Translations under genes and position numbers: made by a program
Assembly (NCBI GenBank): GCA_003488325.1
Contig: DNLZ01000451.1
Span: 2,516-14,907, forward strand
DNA length: 12,392 nt
Direction of reading: 5' to 3'
DNA from: Planctomycetaceae bacterium
GTDB taxonomy: Bacteria > Planctomycetota > Planctomycetia > Pirellulales > UBA1268
Shown here: piece after piece, positions 1 to 7,859 of the stretch
Numbering within the stretch: the first letter of the stretch is position 1
Layout: each line of letters begins with the position of its first letter
The notes under the pieces: model-generated
The model's database searches: none
Told to the model about the DNA's origin: nothing
Seen by the model: the letters and a program-made list of their open reading frames with translations, nothing else

Positions 1-4
1 GCGC

Positions 5-40
5 AAGAAAAGGACCCGTGATTGGGGAAACCACGGGTCC
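5..40 (-). terminator. Hairpin with T-tract on the minus strand, intrinsic-terminator-like
   Basis: Bases 12-20 (GGACCCGTG) pair perfectly with 32-40 (CACGGGTCC) around an 11-nt loop. Read on the minus strand, the stem is followed at once by TTTTCTT (positions 11 down to 5), the form of a rho-independent terminator. On the plus strand the stem has no T-tract after it. The orientation is odd because no minus-strand gene lies to its right. It may stop antisense transcription or be a structured RNA. Confidence 0.4.
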
Positions 41-148
41 GAAGCGGCTATCGAGGTGTGGGTCTTTGGGGGGGGAACAGCCGCTGACGAGATTCCTGAG
101 TGTGCGATGGTGGGCGGAATGATCTTCGCCCGCTGCTGAAACATACCG

Positions 149-162
149 CGCGGTCGACCGCG
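149..162. promoter_or_regulatory. 14-bp perfect palindrome, possible operator of aconitase
   Basis: CGCGGTCGACCGCG is self-complementary over all 14 bases, centred between 155 and 156. It lies 183 bp upstream of the chosen aconitase start in non-coding DNA. The size and symmetry suit a dimeric regulator, but I recognise no specific regulator motif, and short GC palindromes arise easily at this base composition. Confidence 0.25.
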
Positions 163-246
163 TGTCGACCCGATTCGGCCGATTTCTCGCCGACCCAGCC
201 ACCCGACCGCGCGGAGATGGGCCGAAACGCAGCTCCCCGCGCGTCC

Positions 247-276
247 TTCGCAGGGCGCTACCCATTTCGCTACGCT
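247..276 (+). promoter_or_regulatory. Weak candidate promoter for aconitase
   Basis: TTCGCA at 247-252 matches four of six bases of the -35 consensus. TACGCT at 271-276 keeps the key T, A and final T of a -10 box. The spacer is 18 nt and the implied transcript start lies about 60 nt before the ATG at 345. Only the spacing and the key bases support it. Confidence 0.2.
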
Positions 277-344
277 ACCCCGCCGGGCCGGCGGAGCCCG
301 CGACAGTCGTTACGGCCCATCCCTCCCGAATCGCCGCTTCCACC

Positions 345-3071
345 ATGCCAGCCACGCTCATCGATCCGTTTTCCGCACGCGCCACGTTCGACACCGGGTC
401 CGGCCCCGCCACGCTCTACCGCCTGCGGTCGCTGGATGACGCCGGCGTGACCGACACGTCCCGGCTCCCGTACTCGATCCGGACCATCCTCGAGGCGCTC
501 CTCCGCACGTGCGACGGATACGAGGTCACCGAGGAGGACGTGCGGGCCCTGGCGACGTGGCAAGCCGCCCGACCGGCTGAACGGGAGATTCCCTTCAAGC
601 CGTCCCGGGTCGTCCTGCAGGACTTCACGGGCGTGCCGTGCGTCGTCGACCTCGCCGCCATGCGGGCGGCGATGCGCCGACTCGGCGGGGATCCGGCGCG
701 CATCAATCCGCTCGTGCCCGTCGATCTCGTCATCGATCACTCCGTGCAGGTCGACTTCTACGGCACGGCCGATGCGCTCGAGAAGAACGTCGACGTCGAA
801 TTCGCGCGGAACGCGGAGCGGTACGCCTTCCTCCGCTGGGGTCAGCAGGCCTTCGACAACTTCCGTGTCGTCCCGCCGGCGATCGGCATCGTCCATCAGG
901 TCAACCTCGAATACCTCGCGGGGTGCGTGTTCCTGCGCGACCCCGACCGCCGCGAGTCCGGCGGCAAACGCACCCTGCCGGTGGCCGTGCCCGACACGCT
1001 CGTCGGCACCGACAGCCACACCACGATGATCAACGGCCTGGGCGTCGTCGGCTGGGGAGTCGGCGGCATCGAGGCGGAGGCCGTCATGCTCGGCCAGGCG
1101 CTTTCGCTCCTGCTGCCGGAGGTGGTCGGCTTCGAGCTCACCGGGCGGCTCCCCGCCGGCACGACCGCGACGGACCTCGTGCTCACGGTCACGGAGATCC
1201 TGCGGAAGGCGGGGGTCGTGGGGAAGTTCGTGGAATTTTTCGGTCCGGGGCTCGCGGGGATGACGCTCGCCGACCGGGCCACGATCGCCAACATGGCGCC
1301 CGAGTACGGGGCGACGATGGGCTTCTTTCCGATCGACGACGAGACGCTCGCCTACCTGCGGCTCACCGGCCGCGCGCCGGAGCAGGTGACGCTCGTCGAA
1401 CGGTACATGAAGGAGCAGGGGCTCTTCCGCACCGACGCGGCGCCGGTGCCTGAGTTCACGACACGGCTCGCGCTCGATCTCGGCTCCATCGTGCCGAGCC
1501 TCGCCGGCCCGAAGCGCCCGCAGGACCGCGTGCGTCTCGGCGACGTGAAGCGTTCGTTCGCCGCGTCGCTCACCGCGCCGGCCTCGGCGCGAGGCTTCGC
1601 GCTCGCCGGCGACGCGCTCACGCGCACCGGCACGGTCCGGGAAAACGGCCATGCCGAGTCGATCGGGCACGGGGCCGTCGTGATCGCGGCCATCACCAGC
1701 TGCACCAACACGAGCAACCCGAGCGTGATGGTGGCTGCCGGCCTCGTCGCACGGAAGGCCGTCGCCCGGGGGCTCGCCACGAAGCCGTGGGTGAAGACGA
1801 GCCTCGCCCCCGGCTCGCGCGTGGTCACCGACTACCTCGAGGCCTCGGGCCTCGCGAAGGACCTCGACGCGCTCGGCTTCGAGACGGTCGGCTACGGCTG
1901 CACCACGTGCATCGGCAACTCGGGGCCGCTGCCCGATGCCGTGGCGAAGGCGGTCACCGACGGGGATCTCGTCGCCGCGGCGGTCCTCTCCGGCAACCGC
2001 AACTTCGAGGGCCGCGTCAATCCGCTCGTGAAGGCCAACTGGCTCGCCAGTCCGCCGCTCGTCGTGGCCTACGCGCTCGCCGGCACGACCGACATCGACC
2101 TCGAGCACGAGCCGCTCGGCACGGGGCGCGACGGCAGGCCCGTCTACCTCAGGGAGATCTGGCCCACGACCGACGAGGTGCGGGAGGCGGTGGCCGCCAG
2201 CGTGCGCCCCGACCAGTTCCGCGCGCGGTACGCCGATGTGCGCGACTCGAACCCCCGGTGGAACGCCGTGCCCACGAGCACCGGCGCGCTCTACGACTGG
2301 GATGCGACGAGCACCTACATCCAGGAGCCGCCGTTCCTCGCCGAGGTCACGCGCGATCCGACGCCGCCGGCGAGCGTGCGCGGGGCGAGGGTCCTGCTCG
2401 CGCTGGGTGACAGCGTCACGACCGACCACATCTCGCCCGCCGGCAGCATCGCCAAGGCGAGCCCCGCCGGCCGCTACCTGATCGAGCACGGCGTCGACCC
2501 GGTGGACTTCAACTCGTACGGCGCGCGGCGGGGCAACGACCGTGTGATGACGCGGGGCACCTTCGCGAACATCCGGATCCGTAACCTGCTCGCGCCCGGC
2601 ACGGAGGGGGGCGTCACGCGGCTCCTTCCCGGCACGGAGGTCATGTCGGTGTACGACGCGGCGCTCGCGTACCGCGCGCAGGGAGTGCCGCTGATCGTGC
2701 TCGCCGGCGCCGAGTACGGCACCGGGTCGTCGCGCGACTGGGCGGCGAAGGGGACGATGCTCCTGGGTGTGCGGGCGGTGCTCGCGGCGTCGTTCGAGCG
2801 CATCCATCGCTCCAACCTGGTCGGCATGGGCGTGCTGCCGCTCGTGCTCCCGCAGCCGTGGCAGAGCCTCGGGCTGACAGGCGAGGAGACGTTCGACATT
2901 CCGTTCGACGGGCTCGCGCCGCGGGCGACGATCGTGGTCAGGGCCACGGGGCCGGGGGGCGTCGTCCGGGAGATCCCGTGTCTCGTGAGGATCGACACGC
3001 CGGTCGAACTGGACCAGTTCACGTCGGGCGGCATCCTGCCCTTCGTGCTGCGGAAGCTCCTCGGCAGCTGA
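345..3071 (+). CDS. acnA: Aconitate hydratase A (aconitase), 908 aa
   Basis: This enzyme interconverts citrate and isocitrate through cis-aconitate in the cytoplasmic TCA cycle, using a [4Fe-4S] cluster. The three cluster ligands are visible: Cys453 in SCTNTSNPS, and Cys519 and Cys522 in [10 protein letters not shown]. Other family blocks are [11 protein letters not shown] with [10 protein letters not shown] in the N-terminal half, [13 protein letters not shown] (Asp689) at the start of the swivelling domain, and [12 protein letters not shown] with Ser795, Ser796 and Arg797. The length of about 900 aa is normal for AcnA/IRP1-type enzymes and the gene looks intact. I chose the ATG at 345 because [15 protein letters not shown] resembles family N-termini, whereas the open frame back to about 162 does not. 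There is no clear Shine-Dalgarno sequence. It stands alone, with about 280 bp to the next gene on the same strand. Confidence 0.96.
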   Translation: MPATLIDPFSARATFDTGSGPATLYRLRSLDDAGVTDTSRLPYSIRTILEALLRTCDGYEVTEEDVRALATWQAARPAEREIPFKPSRVVLQDFTGVPCVVDLAAMRAAMRRLGGDPARINPLVPVDLVIDHSVQVDFYGTADALEKNVDVEFARNAERYAFLRWGQQAFDNFRVVPPAIGIVHQVNLEYLAGCVFLRDPDRRESGGKRTLPVAVPDTLVGTDSHTTMINGLGVVGWGVGGIEAEAVMLGQALSLLLPEVVGFELTGRLPAGTTATDLVLTVTEILRKAGVVGKFVEFFGPGLAGMTLADRATIANMAPEYGATMGFFPIDDETLAYLRLTGRAPEQVTLVERYMKEQGLFRTDAAPVPEFTTRLALDLGSIVPSLAGPKRPQDRVRLGDVKRSFAASLTAPASARGFALAGDALTRTGTVRENGHAESIGHGAVVIAAITSCTNTSNPSVMVAAGLVARKAVARGLATKPWVKTSLAPGSRVVTDYLEASGLAKDLDALGFETVGYGCTTCIGNSGPLPDAVAKAVTDGDLVAAAVLSGNRNFEGRVNPLVKANWLASPPLVVAYALAGTTDIDLEHEPLGTGRDGRPVYLREIWPTTDEVREAVAASVRPDQFRARYADVRDSNPRWNAVPTSTGALYDWDATSTYIQEPPFLAEVTRDPTPPASVRGARVLLALGDSVTTDHISPAGSIAKASPAGRYLIEHGVDPVDFNSYGARRGNDRVMTRGTFANIRIRNLLAPGTEGGVTRLLPGTEVMSVYDAALAYRAQGVPLIVLAGAEYGTGSSRDWAAKGTMLLGVRAVLAASFERIHRSNLVGMGVLPLVLPQPWQSLGLTGEETFDIPFDGLAPRATIVVRATGPGGVVREIPCLVRIDTPVELDQFTSGGILPFVLRKLLGS

Positions 3072-3193
3072 GTGGGCGTGGCGGCGCGACCGCGCCACGC
3101 GCGCAGGCCGGGCAACCGGTGTCGATGGCACGGGCACTGCGATCGCTAGCGCTTGCCGGCGGGGCGAAACTCGCGGCAAAACCGCCGATCCGT

Positions 3194-3211
3194 GCGCGCG
3201 CCGTCGCGCGC
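3194..3211. other. GC hairpin in the aconitase/synthase gap
   Basis: GCGCGCG at 3194-3200 and CGCGCGC at 3205-3211 form a perfect 7-bp stem with a CCGT loop. A weaker 6-bp stem (3078-3083 with 3093-3098) lies just after the aconitase stop. Neither has a T-tract, so neither is a standard intrinsic terminator. The 3194-3211 stem lies upstream of the candidate promoter and would be in the 3' tail of the aconitase transcript. Confidence 0.25.
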
Positions 3212-3228
3212 GGGTCGCGCGAGGCCAC

Positions 3229-3256
3229 TTTCAGTCACGCGAGGTTCCCGTATAGT
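3229..3256 (+). promoter_or_regulatory. Candidate promoter of the oxoamine synthase gene
   Basis: TATAGT at 3251-3256 matches the -10 consensus at five of six positions and stands out in this GC-rich DNA. A weak -35 (TTTCAG, 3229-3234) lies 16 nt upstream. Transcription would begin near 3263, giving a 5' untranslated region of about 86 nt before the ATG at 3349. Confidence 0.45.
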
Positions 3257-3348
3257 GCGTCGGCTCTCGGGCGGCTCAGGCCGTCGTGGGATCTCGACGA
3301 GGGCGACCGGCAGGGACACGCGGCGGCGGTATACGCGGGAGGCGGGGC

Positions 3349-4908
3349 ATGGACGGTGGATGGCAGGCACTCGACGCGCGGCGGCGGCCCGGCGCGCATT
3401 CCCGGCTGGCGATCACGCGGCTGGTGCTCGAGGAGCTCGAGCGGGTGACGCCGGAGGCGGGCCGGGGCGCGCTCGGTCCGCGGGCGACCCTCCACGAGGC
3501 GGGCATCGACGAGCCCCGGTTTCTCGACGCCGTCGCCCGTATCGAGGGGCGCTACCAGATGCGGTTCCACGCCGACTGGCTGCGCGGCATCCGCACCTGC
3601 GGCGACCTCGTCGAGTGCATCTCGACGCGGATGTTCGACGCCGTCGACCGGGTCGAGGGGACGCCGCGCCGCAGTGGTGTGGCCGAGGCCCCGCGCGCGG
3701 CGGGAACGTTCGACGCGGGCGACGCGTGGCCGGAGGTGTGCGCGCTCGAGCGGCGGTTCGGCGACTTGGCCGCGGCGGGCCTGCAGAACCCGTTCCTCCT
3801 CGCCAACGAGTCGGTGCAGGGGCGGCTGGCGCGGGTCGACGGTCGTGACGTCGTCAGCTTCACGAGCTTCGACTACCTCGGGCTCGCCGGCCATCCCGAC
3901 GTGACCCGTGCGGCGAAGGACGCCATCGACCGCTTCGGCACGAGCGCCTCGGCGAGCCGGATGGTCGGAGGCAACAACACGATCCTCGACGAGCTCGATG
4001 CCACGCTCGCATCCTTCGTCGGCACCGAGCGAGCGGTCGTCTTTCCGTGCGGCTATGGCACGAATGCGTCGGTGCTCGGCCACATCTGCAACGCCGACGA
4101 TCTCATCCTCTACGACGAGCTCGCCCACAACAGCATCGTGCAGGGCACGGTCGCCAGCGCGGCCGGGCGCCGCCCCTTTCGTCACAACGACGTCGATCAG
4201 CTGGACGGCCTCCTGCGGGATCTCCGCGGCCGCTATCGACGCGTGGTGGTGGCGATCGAGGGCGTCTACAGCATGGATGGCGACTACCCCGATCTGCCGG
4301 CCTTCATCGAGGTCAAGCGTCGTCACGACGCGCTGCTCTACGTCGACGAGGCACACTCGATCGGCACGATGGGGCCGGGTGGGCGCGGCATCTGTGACCA
4401 CTTCGACGTCGATCCCGCCGAGGGCGACCTGTGGATGGGGACCATCAGCAAGGCCCTCGGGTCGGGCGGCGGCTACCTCGCCGGCAGCGAGCGGCTCATC
4501 CGCTGGCTCGGCTGCACGACCCCGGCCTTCGTCTTCTCGACGGCCTGCTCGCCGCCGAATGCGGCTGCGGCGCTCGAGGCCGTGCGCGTCATCGGCCGGG
4601 AGCCGTGGCGCGTCACGCGGCTGCGCGAGCGATCGGAGTTCTTCCTCAAGCTCGCGAACGACGCCGGCCTCGACACGGGCCCGAGCGGCGACACCCCCGT
4701 GATCCCGGTCATTCTCGGCAGTTCCGATCGGGCCATTCGCGCGTCGCAGGCACTGCTCACGCGCGGCATCAACGCCCGGCCGATCCTCTATCCCGCGGTG
4801 CGGGAGTCGGCGGCTCGGGTGCGGTTCTTCATCACCTCCGAGCACAGCGAGGAGCAGATCGTGCGCGCCGTGGAGACCACCGCCGACGTCGTGGCGTCGC
4901 TCGGCTGA
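3349..4908 (+). CDS. PLP-dependent alpha-oxoamine synthase with N-terminal degenerate acyl-carrier-like domain, 519 aa
   Basis: Residues about 120-515 form a fold-type I PLP enzyme of the alpha-oxoamine synthase family (AONS/KBL/serine palmitoyltransferase), which condenses an amino acid with an acyl thioester and releases CO2. Visible motifs are DELAHNSIVQG, EGVYSMDGDYPDLP, VDEAHSIG (Asp333, His336) and TISKALGSGGGY with the PLP lysine Lys368. Residues about 17-90 resemble an acyl carrier protein and align without a gap from the usual (D/E)xGxDSL motif to IRTxGD. The phosphopantetheine serine is Glu55 (DEP instead of DSL). ACP-AONS fusions are known in polyketide and prodiginine-type pathways. 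BioF and KBL are usually about 400 aa without this extension. The ATG at 3349 follows GGAGG with a 6-nt spacer; an in-frame ATG at 3286 has less support. No biotin gene is nearby, so I give no symbol. The substrate is unknown. Confidence 0.88.
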   Translation: MDGGWQALDARRRPGAHSRLAITRLVLEELERVTPEAGRGALGPRATLHEAGIDEPRFLDAVARIEGRYQMRFHADWLRGIRTCGDLVECISTRMFDAVDRVEGTPRRSGVAEAPRAAGTFDAGDAWPEVCALERRFGDLAAAGLQNPFLLANESVQGRLARVDGRDVVSFTSFDYLGLAGHPDVTRAAKDAIDRFGTSASASRMVGGNNTILDELDATLASFVGTERAVVFPCGYGTNASVLGHICNADDLILYDELAHNSIVQGTVASAAGRRPFRHNDVDQLDGLLRDLRGRYRRVVVAIEGVYSMDGDYPDLPAFIEVKRRHDALLYVDEAHSIGTMGPGGRGICDHFDVDPAEGDLWMGTISKALGSGGGYLAGSERLIRWLGCTTPAFVFSTACSPPNAAAALEAVRVIGREPWRVTRLRERSEFFLKLANDAGLDTGPSGDTPVIPVILGSSDRAIRASQALLTRGINARPILYPAVRESAARVRFFITSEHSEEQIVRAVETTADVVASLG

Positions 4909-4922
4909 GCCACCGTGGCGGA

Positions 4923-7235
4923 TCAGGGCGTGACCGTGCTGCCCGGGCAGGCATCGCGGTCGAGCGCCGGCCAGGCGAGGCCGGCGGGGCCGAAAATCCC
5001 GTCGCGGAAGGCGGGGCGCCATGCCCGTACGAGGCGGTCGGTCTGGACCACGATCGCCGGCAGGAAGAGCAGTTCGGCGACCGTCGCCGCCGCCACGGCG
5101 GCGCAGGCGAGCATGCCGAAGCCCGCCAGTGACGGCACGCGGCTCGCCATCACCGTCGCGAAGCCGACGGCGAGCACCAGACCGCCCAGCAGCACGGCGT
5201 TGCCCGTCTCCGCGACGGCGCGACGGACGGAGGTGGTGATCGCGATCCCCTCGCGGCGATTGCGGGAGATCGCGGCCAGCACGTGCACCGTGTCGTCCAC
5301 CGCGAGCCCGAGGCAGACGTTGAAGACGATCACCGTCGCCGGATCGAGCGCCCGGCCGCTGGCCACGATCACGGCCGCGATCACGGCGAGCGGAAAGACA
5401 TTCGGGATGAGGCTGACGATCCCCGCGAGCACGGAGCGGAAGGCGATGGCGAGGATCACGCCGATCACGGTCACCTCGAGCAGAAGGCTCGAGCCCAGGT
5501 CGCGGACCAGCTGACGGATGTTGCGGGCGGAGACGACGGACATGCCGGCGAGTTCGAACCGCCAGCCCGGATGGTCGTGCTCGAGCCGCGCCAGCCCCTC
5601 GTCGACCCGGTCATAGACACCCTCGAGCCGTCGGGAGCCGAGATCGCCCACCCGGGCCTTCACCAGCGCCATCCGCGACTCGGGCGCGACGAGGTCGCGC
5701 ACCCGATCGGCATCGAGGCGCCGGCGCTGGCGGTCCGGCAACGGCGCCGCGACCGTGGCCAGCGAGATCGCCCGCGAGATGCCCCCGGCGTCCTCGAGCA
5801 CGTCGTGGACGCCGTCGAGCGAGGCCAGAACGACCCGGTCCCGCCAGTCGATCTCCTCCGGCCACCCGACCACCACGTCGAACCCCATCGCCCCGCCGAA
5901 GTCCGCGTCGACGCCCGCGAGGGCCCGCGACGCGGGCGTGCCCCGCGGGAGCGAGTCGGTCACGCGGTTGTCGGCCTCGAGGCCCGAGCCCACGAGGGCC
6001 AGCACGACCGTGGCGACCACCGCGACGGCGACGAGCGGGCGGGCGTGGCGCACCGAGAACGCCGTCAGCAGGGAGGCGATGCGACCCACGCGGCGATTCG
6101 ACCTCCCGAGGCCGGCACCGCTGCAGAATCGGCTCGACGCGATGAGCGGCGTGAGGAGCGACACCGCGGCGAAGCTCGCGAGCGCCCCGATGGCGGCGAC
6201 GATCCCGAAGGTGCGCACCGCGTCGATCCGGGCGACCGACAGCGACGCGAACCCGATCGCCGTCACGAGGCTCGTGAGCCCGCAGGCCCGGCCCACGCGT
6301 CGCACGGCCTGGGACGACGCTGCCAGCGGATCGACGCCACGCCGCGCGCTGCGCCGCATGTCCTCGATGAAGTGGATGGAGTCACACGTGCCGACGACCA
6401 GCGCCAGCGACGGCACGACGCACGTGAGGATGTTGACCGGGGCGCCCACGAGCCCGAGCACGCCGAGCGCCCACACCGCACCGAGGAAGGGCGGCAGGGA
6501 GGCGACGACGGTCGCGCGCACGCTGCGTGCGGCCACGGCCGACAGGACCACCGCCAAGGCAAGTCCGAGCCCGTTGAACACGAGCATGTCCCTCGCCAGC
6601 GCCCGTGCCGCCTGCTCCCGCAGCGCCGGCATGCCGGTGAGCTGGAGGTCGAGTGTCGGAGCCGACACGGCCGCCTCGGCGAGCGTCCGCTCGAGTCCGT
6701 CGATCACGTCGCTTACCCGCCGCGGGTGGTCGGCGTCGGTGGCGAGCTTGACGACGACGAGCGACGCGTCGCCGTCGGCCGAGAGAAGGTGGCCCGCGAC
6801 GAGCGGGTGGCGGGCGGCGCGGGCCTTGGCCGCCGCACGCGCCTCGGCATCGAGTCCGTCGCGGCGGTGCGGGATCACCGGCAGCAGCCCCCCCGCCACG
6901 CCTTCGCGGCGGACGTCGAAGATCGACTGCACCTCCTCGACGCCGTCGACGGTGGCGAGCCGCGCCACCACGTCCCGCAGCTCCGCCAGCGGTGCGGCGT
7001 CGAACAGGTCGCCCGTGCGTGCGGTCGCACGCACGACGCAGTCCCGGTCCGGACCGCCGAAGGTCGCCTCGACCTCCTCCAGCGCGCGGAGGTCGGTCGA
7101 GGAATCGTGGAGCAGGGATCGCAGGTCGTCGTCGATCCTCAGGCGGGAGATGCCCCAGCCGGCGAGCGCCGTCAGCGCCACCACGAGGGCCCATTGCAGG
7201 CCACGGCGCCGACCGGGATCGGCCGCCGGGGTCAT
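4923..7235 (-). CDS. MMPL/RND-superfamily exporter, 770 aa, 12 predicted TM segments
   Basis: This is an inner-membrane transporter built as two repeated halves. TM1 is at about 14-32, followed by an extracytoplasmic domain (33-212) and TM2-6 (217-366). TM7 (399-417) is followed by a second large domain (418-580) and TM8-12 (581-730). TM4 carries Asp285 in TCDSIHF, and TM10 carries Asp647-Asp648 in AVDDTVH, the proton-relay Gly/Asp/His pattern of MMPL and sterol-sensing-like RND proteins. The family exports lipids or other hydrophobic molecules using the proton gradient; the substrate here cannot be read from sequence. The ATG at 7235 overlaps the stop of the SET gene by 4 bp (ATGA). The frame remains open upstream inside the SET gene, but that sequence is only a shadow. 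There is no strong Shine-Dalgarno sequence, so coupled translation is likely. The gene ends 14 nt from the convergent synthase gene. Confidence 0.88.
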   Translation of the reverse strand: MTPAADPGRRRGLQWALVVALTALAGWGISRLRIDDDLRSLLHDSSTDLRALEEVEATFGGPDRDCVVRATARTGDLFDAAPLAELRDVVARLATVDGVEEVQSIFDVRREGVAGGLLPVIPHRRDGLDAEARAAAKARAARHPLVAGHLLSADGDASLVVVKLATDADHPRRVSDVIDGLERTLAEAAVSAPTLDLQLTGMPALREQAARALARDMLVFNGLGLALAVVLSAVAARSVRATVVASLPPFLGAVWALGVLGLVGAPVNILTCVVPSLALVVGTCDSIHFIEDMRRSARRGVDPLAASSQAVRRVGRACGLTSLVTAIGFASLSVARIDAVRTFGIVAAIGALASFAAVSLLTPLIASSRFCSGAGLGRSNRRVGRIASLLTAFSVRHARPLVAVAVVATVVLALVGSGLEADNRVTDSLPRGTPASRALAGVDADFGGAMGFDVVVGWPEEIDWRDRVVLASLDGVHDVLEDAGGISRAISLATVAAPLPDRQRRRLDADRVRDLVAPESRMALVKARVGDLGSRRLEGVYDRVDEGLARLEHDHPGWRFELAGMSVVSARNIRQLVRDLGSSLLLEVTVIGVILAIAFRSVLAGIVSLIPNVFPLAVIAAVIVASGRALDPATVIVFNVCLGLAVDDTVHVLAAISRNRREGIAITTSVRRAVAETGNAVLLGGLVLAVGFATVMASRVPSLAGFGMLACAAVAAATVAELLFLPAIVVQTDRLVRAWRPAFRDGIFGPAGLAWPALDRDACPGSTVTP

Positions 7236-7756
7236 CCGGCCGACGCCGGCGGTTCCGGCAGCAGGTGACGCTCCGCCGGATCGACGATCCAGCCCCGGCA
7301 TTGCGGGGCCCCGCACCGGCAGGGGATCGCCGCATCGGCGGGCCAGGCGTAGTCGATCACCAGCTCTTCCCCGGGCGCGATCGGGCGGATCGTCTGCAGC
7401 CACAGGCGGTCCTCCTCCGTGCCCTCCTGCTCGTCCCACCAGTAGAAGAGTTCGCAGTTGGGGTCGCAACTGTGGTTGACGAACCGCAGCGGTGCGCACG
7501 GCTCGAGCAGCCTGCCGCTCGCGAGTTCCATGACGTAGCTCGAGTCCTCCGGATGCTCGTCGAGCACCTCGCCGCCCACCTCCGCGATGACGAGCTCCCT
7601 TCGCATCGCGACCCGGGCGAAGACACCCCGACCGACGTGGGTCTCCCGCACCTCGACCAGTCGTGCGAGCCGGCTGACGGACGATCCGGCGAGTCGCAAG
7701 GAGCCGGCTGCCCCCGTGAGCGTGGACGAAGCGACCTGGTGCACGAACGCGCTCAT
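7232..7756 (-). CDS. SET-domain protein, putative lysine methyltransferase, 174 aa
   Basis: SET proteins transfer a methyl group from S-adenosylmethionine to protein lysines. The diagnostic motifs are present: GRGVFA (SAM-binding side), RFVNHSCDPNC with Asn94-His95 and Cys97, and GEELVIDYAWP with catalytic-type Tyr136. A post-SET cluster follows, Cys146-x-Cys148-x4-Cys153. In classical SET enzymes those three cysteines plus the one in NHSC bind one zinc, and all four are here. The protein is little more than the SET and post-SET domains plus about 35 N-terminal residues of unclear role. It has no signal peptide, so it should act in the cytoplasm. It is the first gene of an operon and its stop overlaps the start of the exporter gene. 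There is no clear Shine-Dalgarno sequence. The target is unknown; DNA-binding or ribosomal proteins are guesses. Confidence 0.88.
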   Translation of the reverse strand: MSAFVHQVASSTLTGAAGSLRLAGSSVSRLARLVEVRETHVGRGVFARVAMRRELVIAEVGGEVLDEHPEDSSYVMELASGRLLEPCAPLRFVNHSCDPNCELFYWWDEQEGTEEDRLWLQTIRPIAPGEELVIDYAWPADAAIPCRCGAPQCRGWIVDPAERHLLPEPPASAG

Positions 7757-7795
7757 GTGGGGACGCGGCGTGCGGAGCGGCTCGCCGTCGCGAGG

Positions 7796-7825
7796 ACTCT
7801 AGCCGCCGGTGCCGTCGCAGGTCAA
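7796..7825 (-). promoter_or_regulatory. Sigma70-like promoter of the SET-exporter operon
   Basis: On the minus strand, TTGACC (7825 down to 7820, five of six matches to TTGACA) is followed after 18 nt by TAGAGT (7801 down to 7796, four of six matches to TATAAT). The expected transcript start is near 7789, giving a leader of about 33 nt before the ATG at 7756. A 5-bp stem (7781-7785 with 7790-7794) overlaps the start region. Position and match quality make this the best promoter in the window. Confidence 0.5.
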
Positions 7826-7859
7826 CGGGACGCGGATCTCTCGATAGTCGGCGCGCGCG

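Larger units (their letters stand above)
1..344. other. Non-coding leader upstream of aconitase
   Basis: I see no convincing gene in this stretch. The aconitase reading frame stays open leftward to about 162, but those codons give an arginine/proline-rich sequence with no resemblance to an aconitase N-terminus, so I treat them as untranslated. The stretch holds a 9-bp hairpin (12-40), a run of eight G (68-75), a 14-bp perfect palindrome (149-162) and a weak promoter-like pair near 247-276. Whatever gene lies to the left ends before this window begins. Confidence 0.6.

Noticed and set aside
162..344. N-terminal extension of aconitase from an upstream ATG
   Set aside because: The 61 extra residues are not like aconitase N-termini or a targeting peptide, and the ATG at 345 gives the normal family start.
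3139..3146. GCGATCGC octamer like the cyanobacterial HIP1 repeat
   Set aside because: I noticed only this one copy, and the gene content does not suggest a cyanobacterium.
270..3179. A 969-codon open frame on the minus strand opposite aconitase
   Set aside because: It is a shadow of high-GC coding: its translation is Arg/His/Glu-rich with no domain, while the plus strand encodes an unmistakable aconitase.
3235..5022. A 595-codon minus-strand frame opposite the synthase
   Set aside because: It is antisense to a clear PLP enzyme, with no recognisable domain.
5283..7268. A 661-codon plus-strand frame opposite the exporter
   Set aside because: It is antisense to a clear 12-TM MMPL protein and its translation is a charged low-complexity string.
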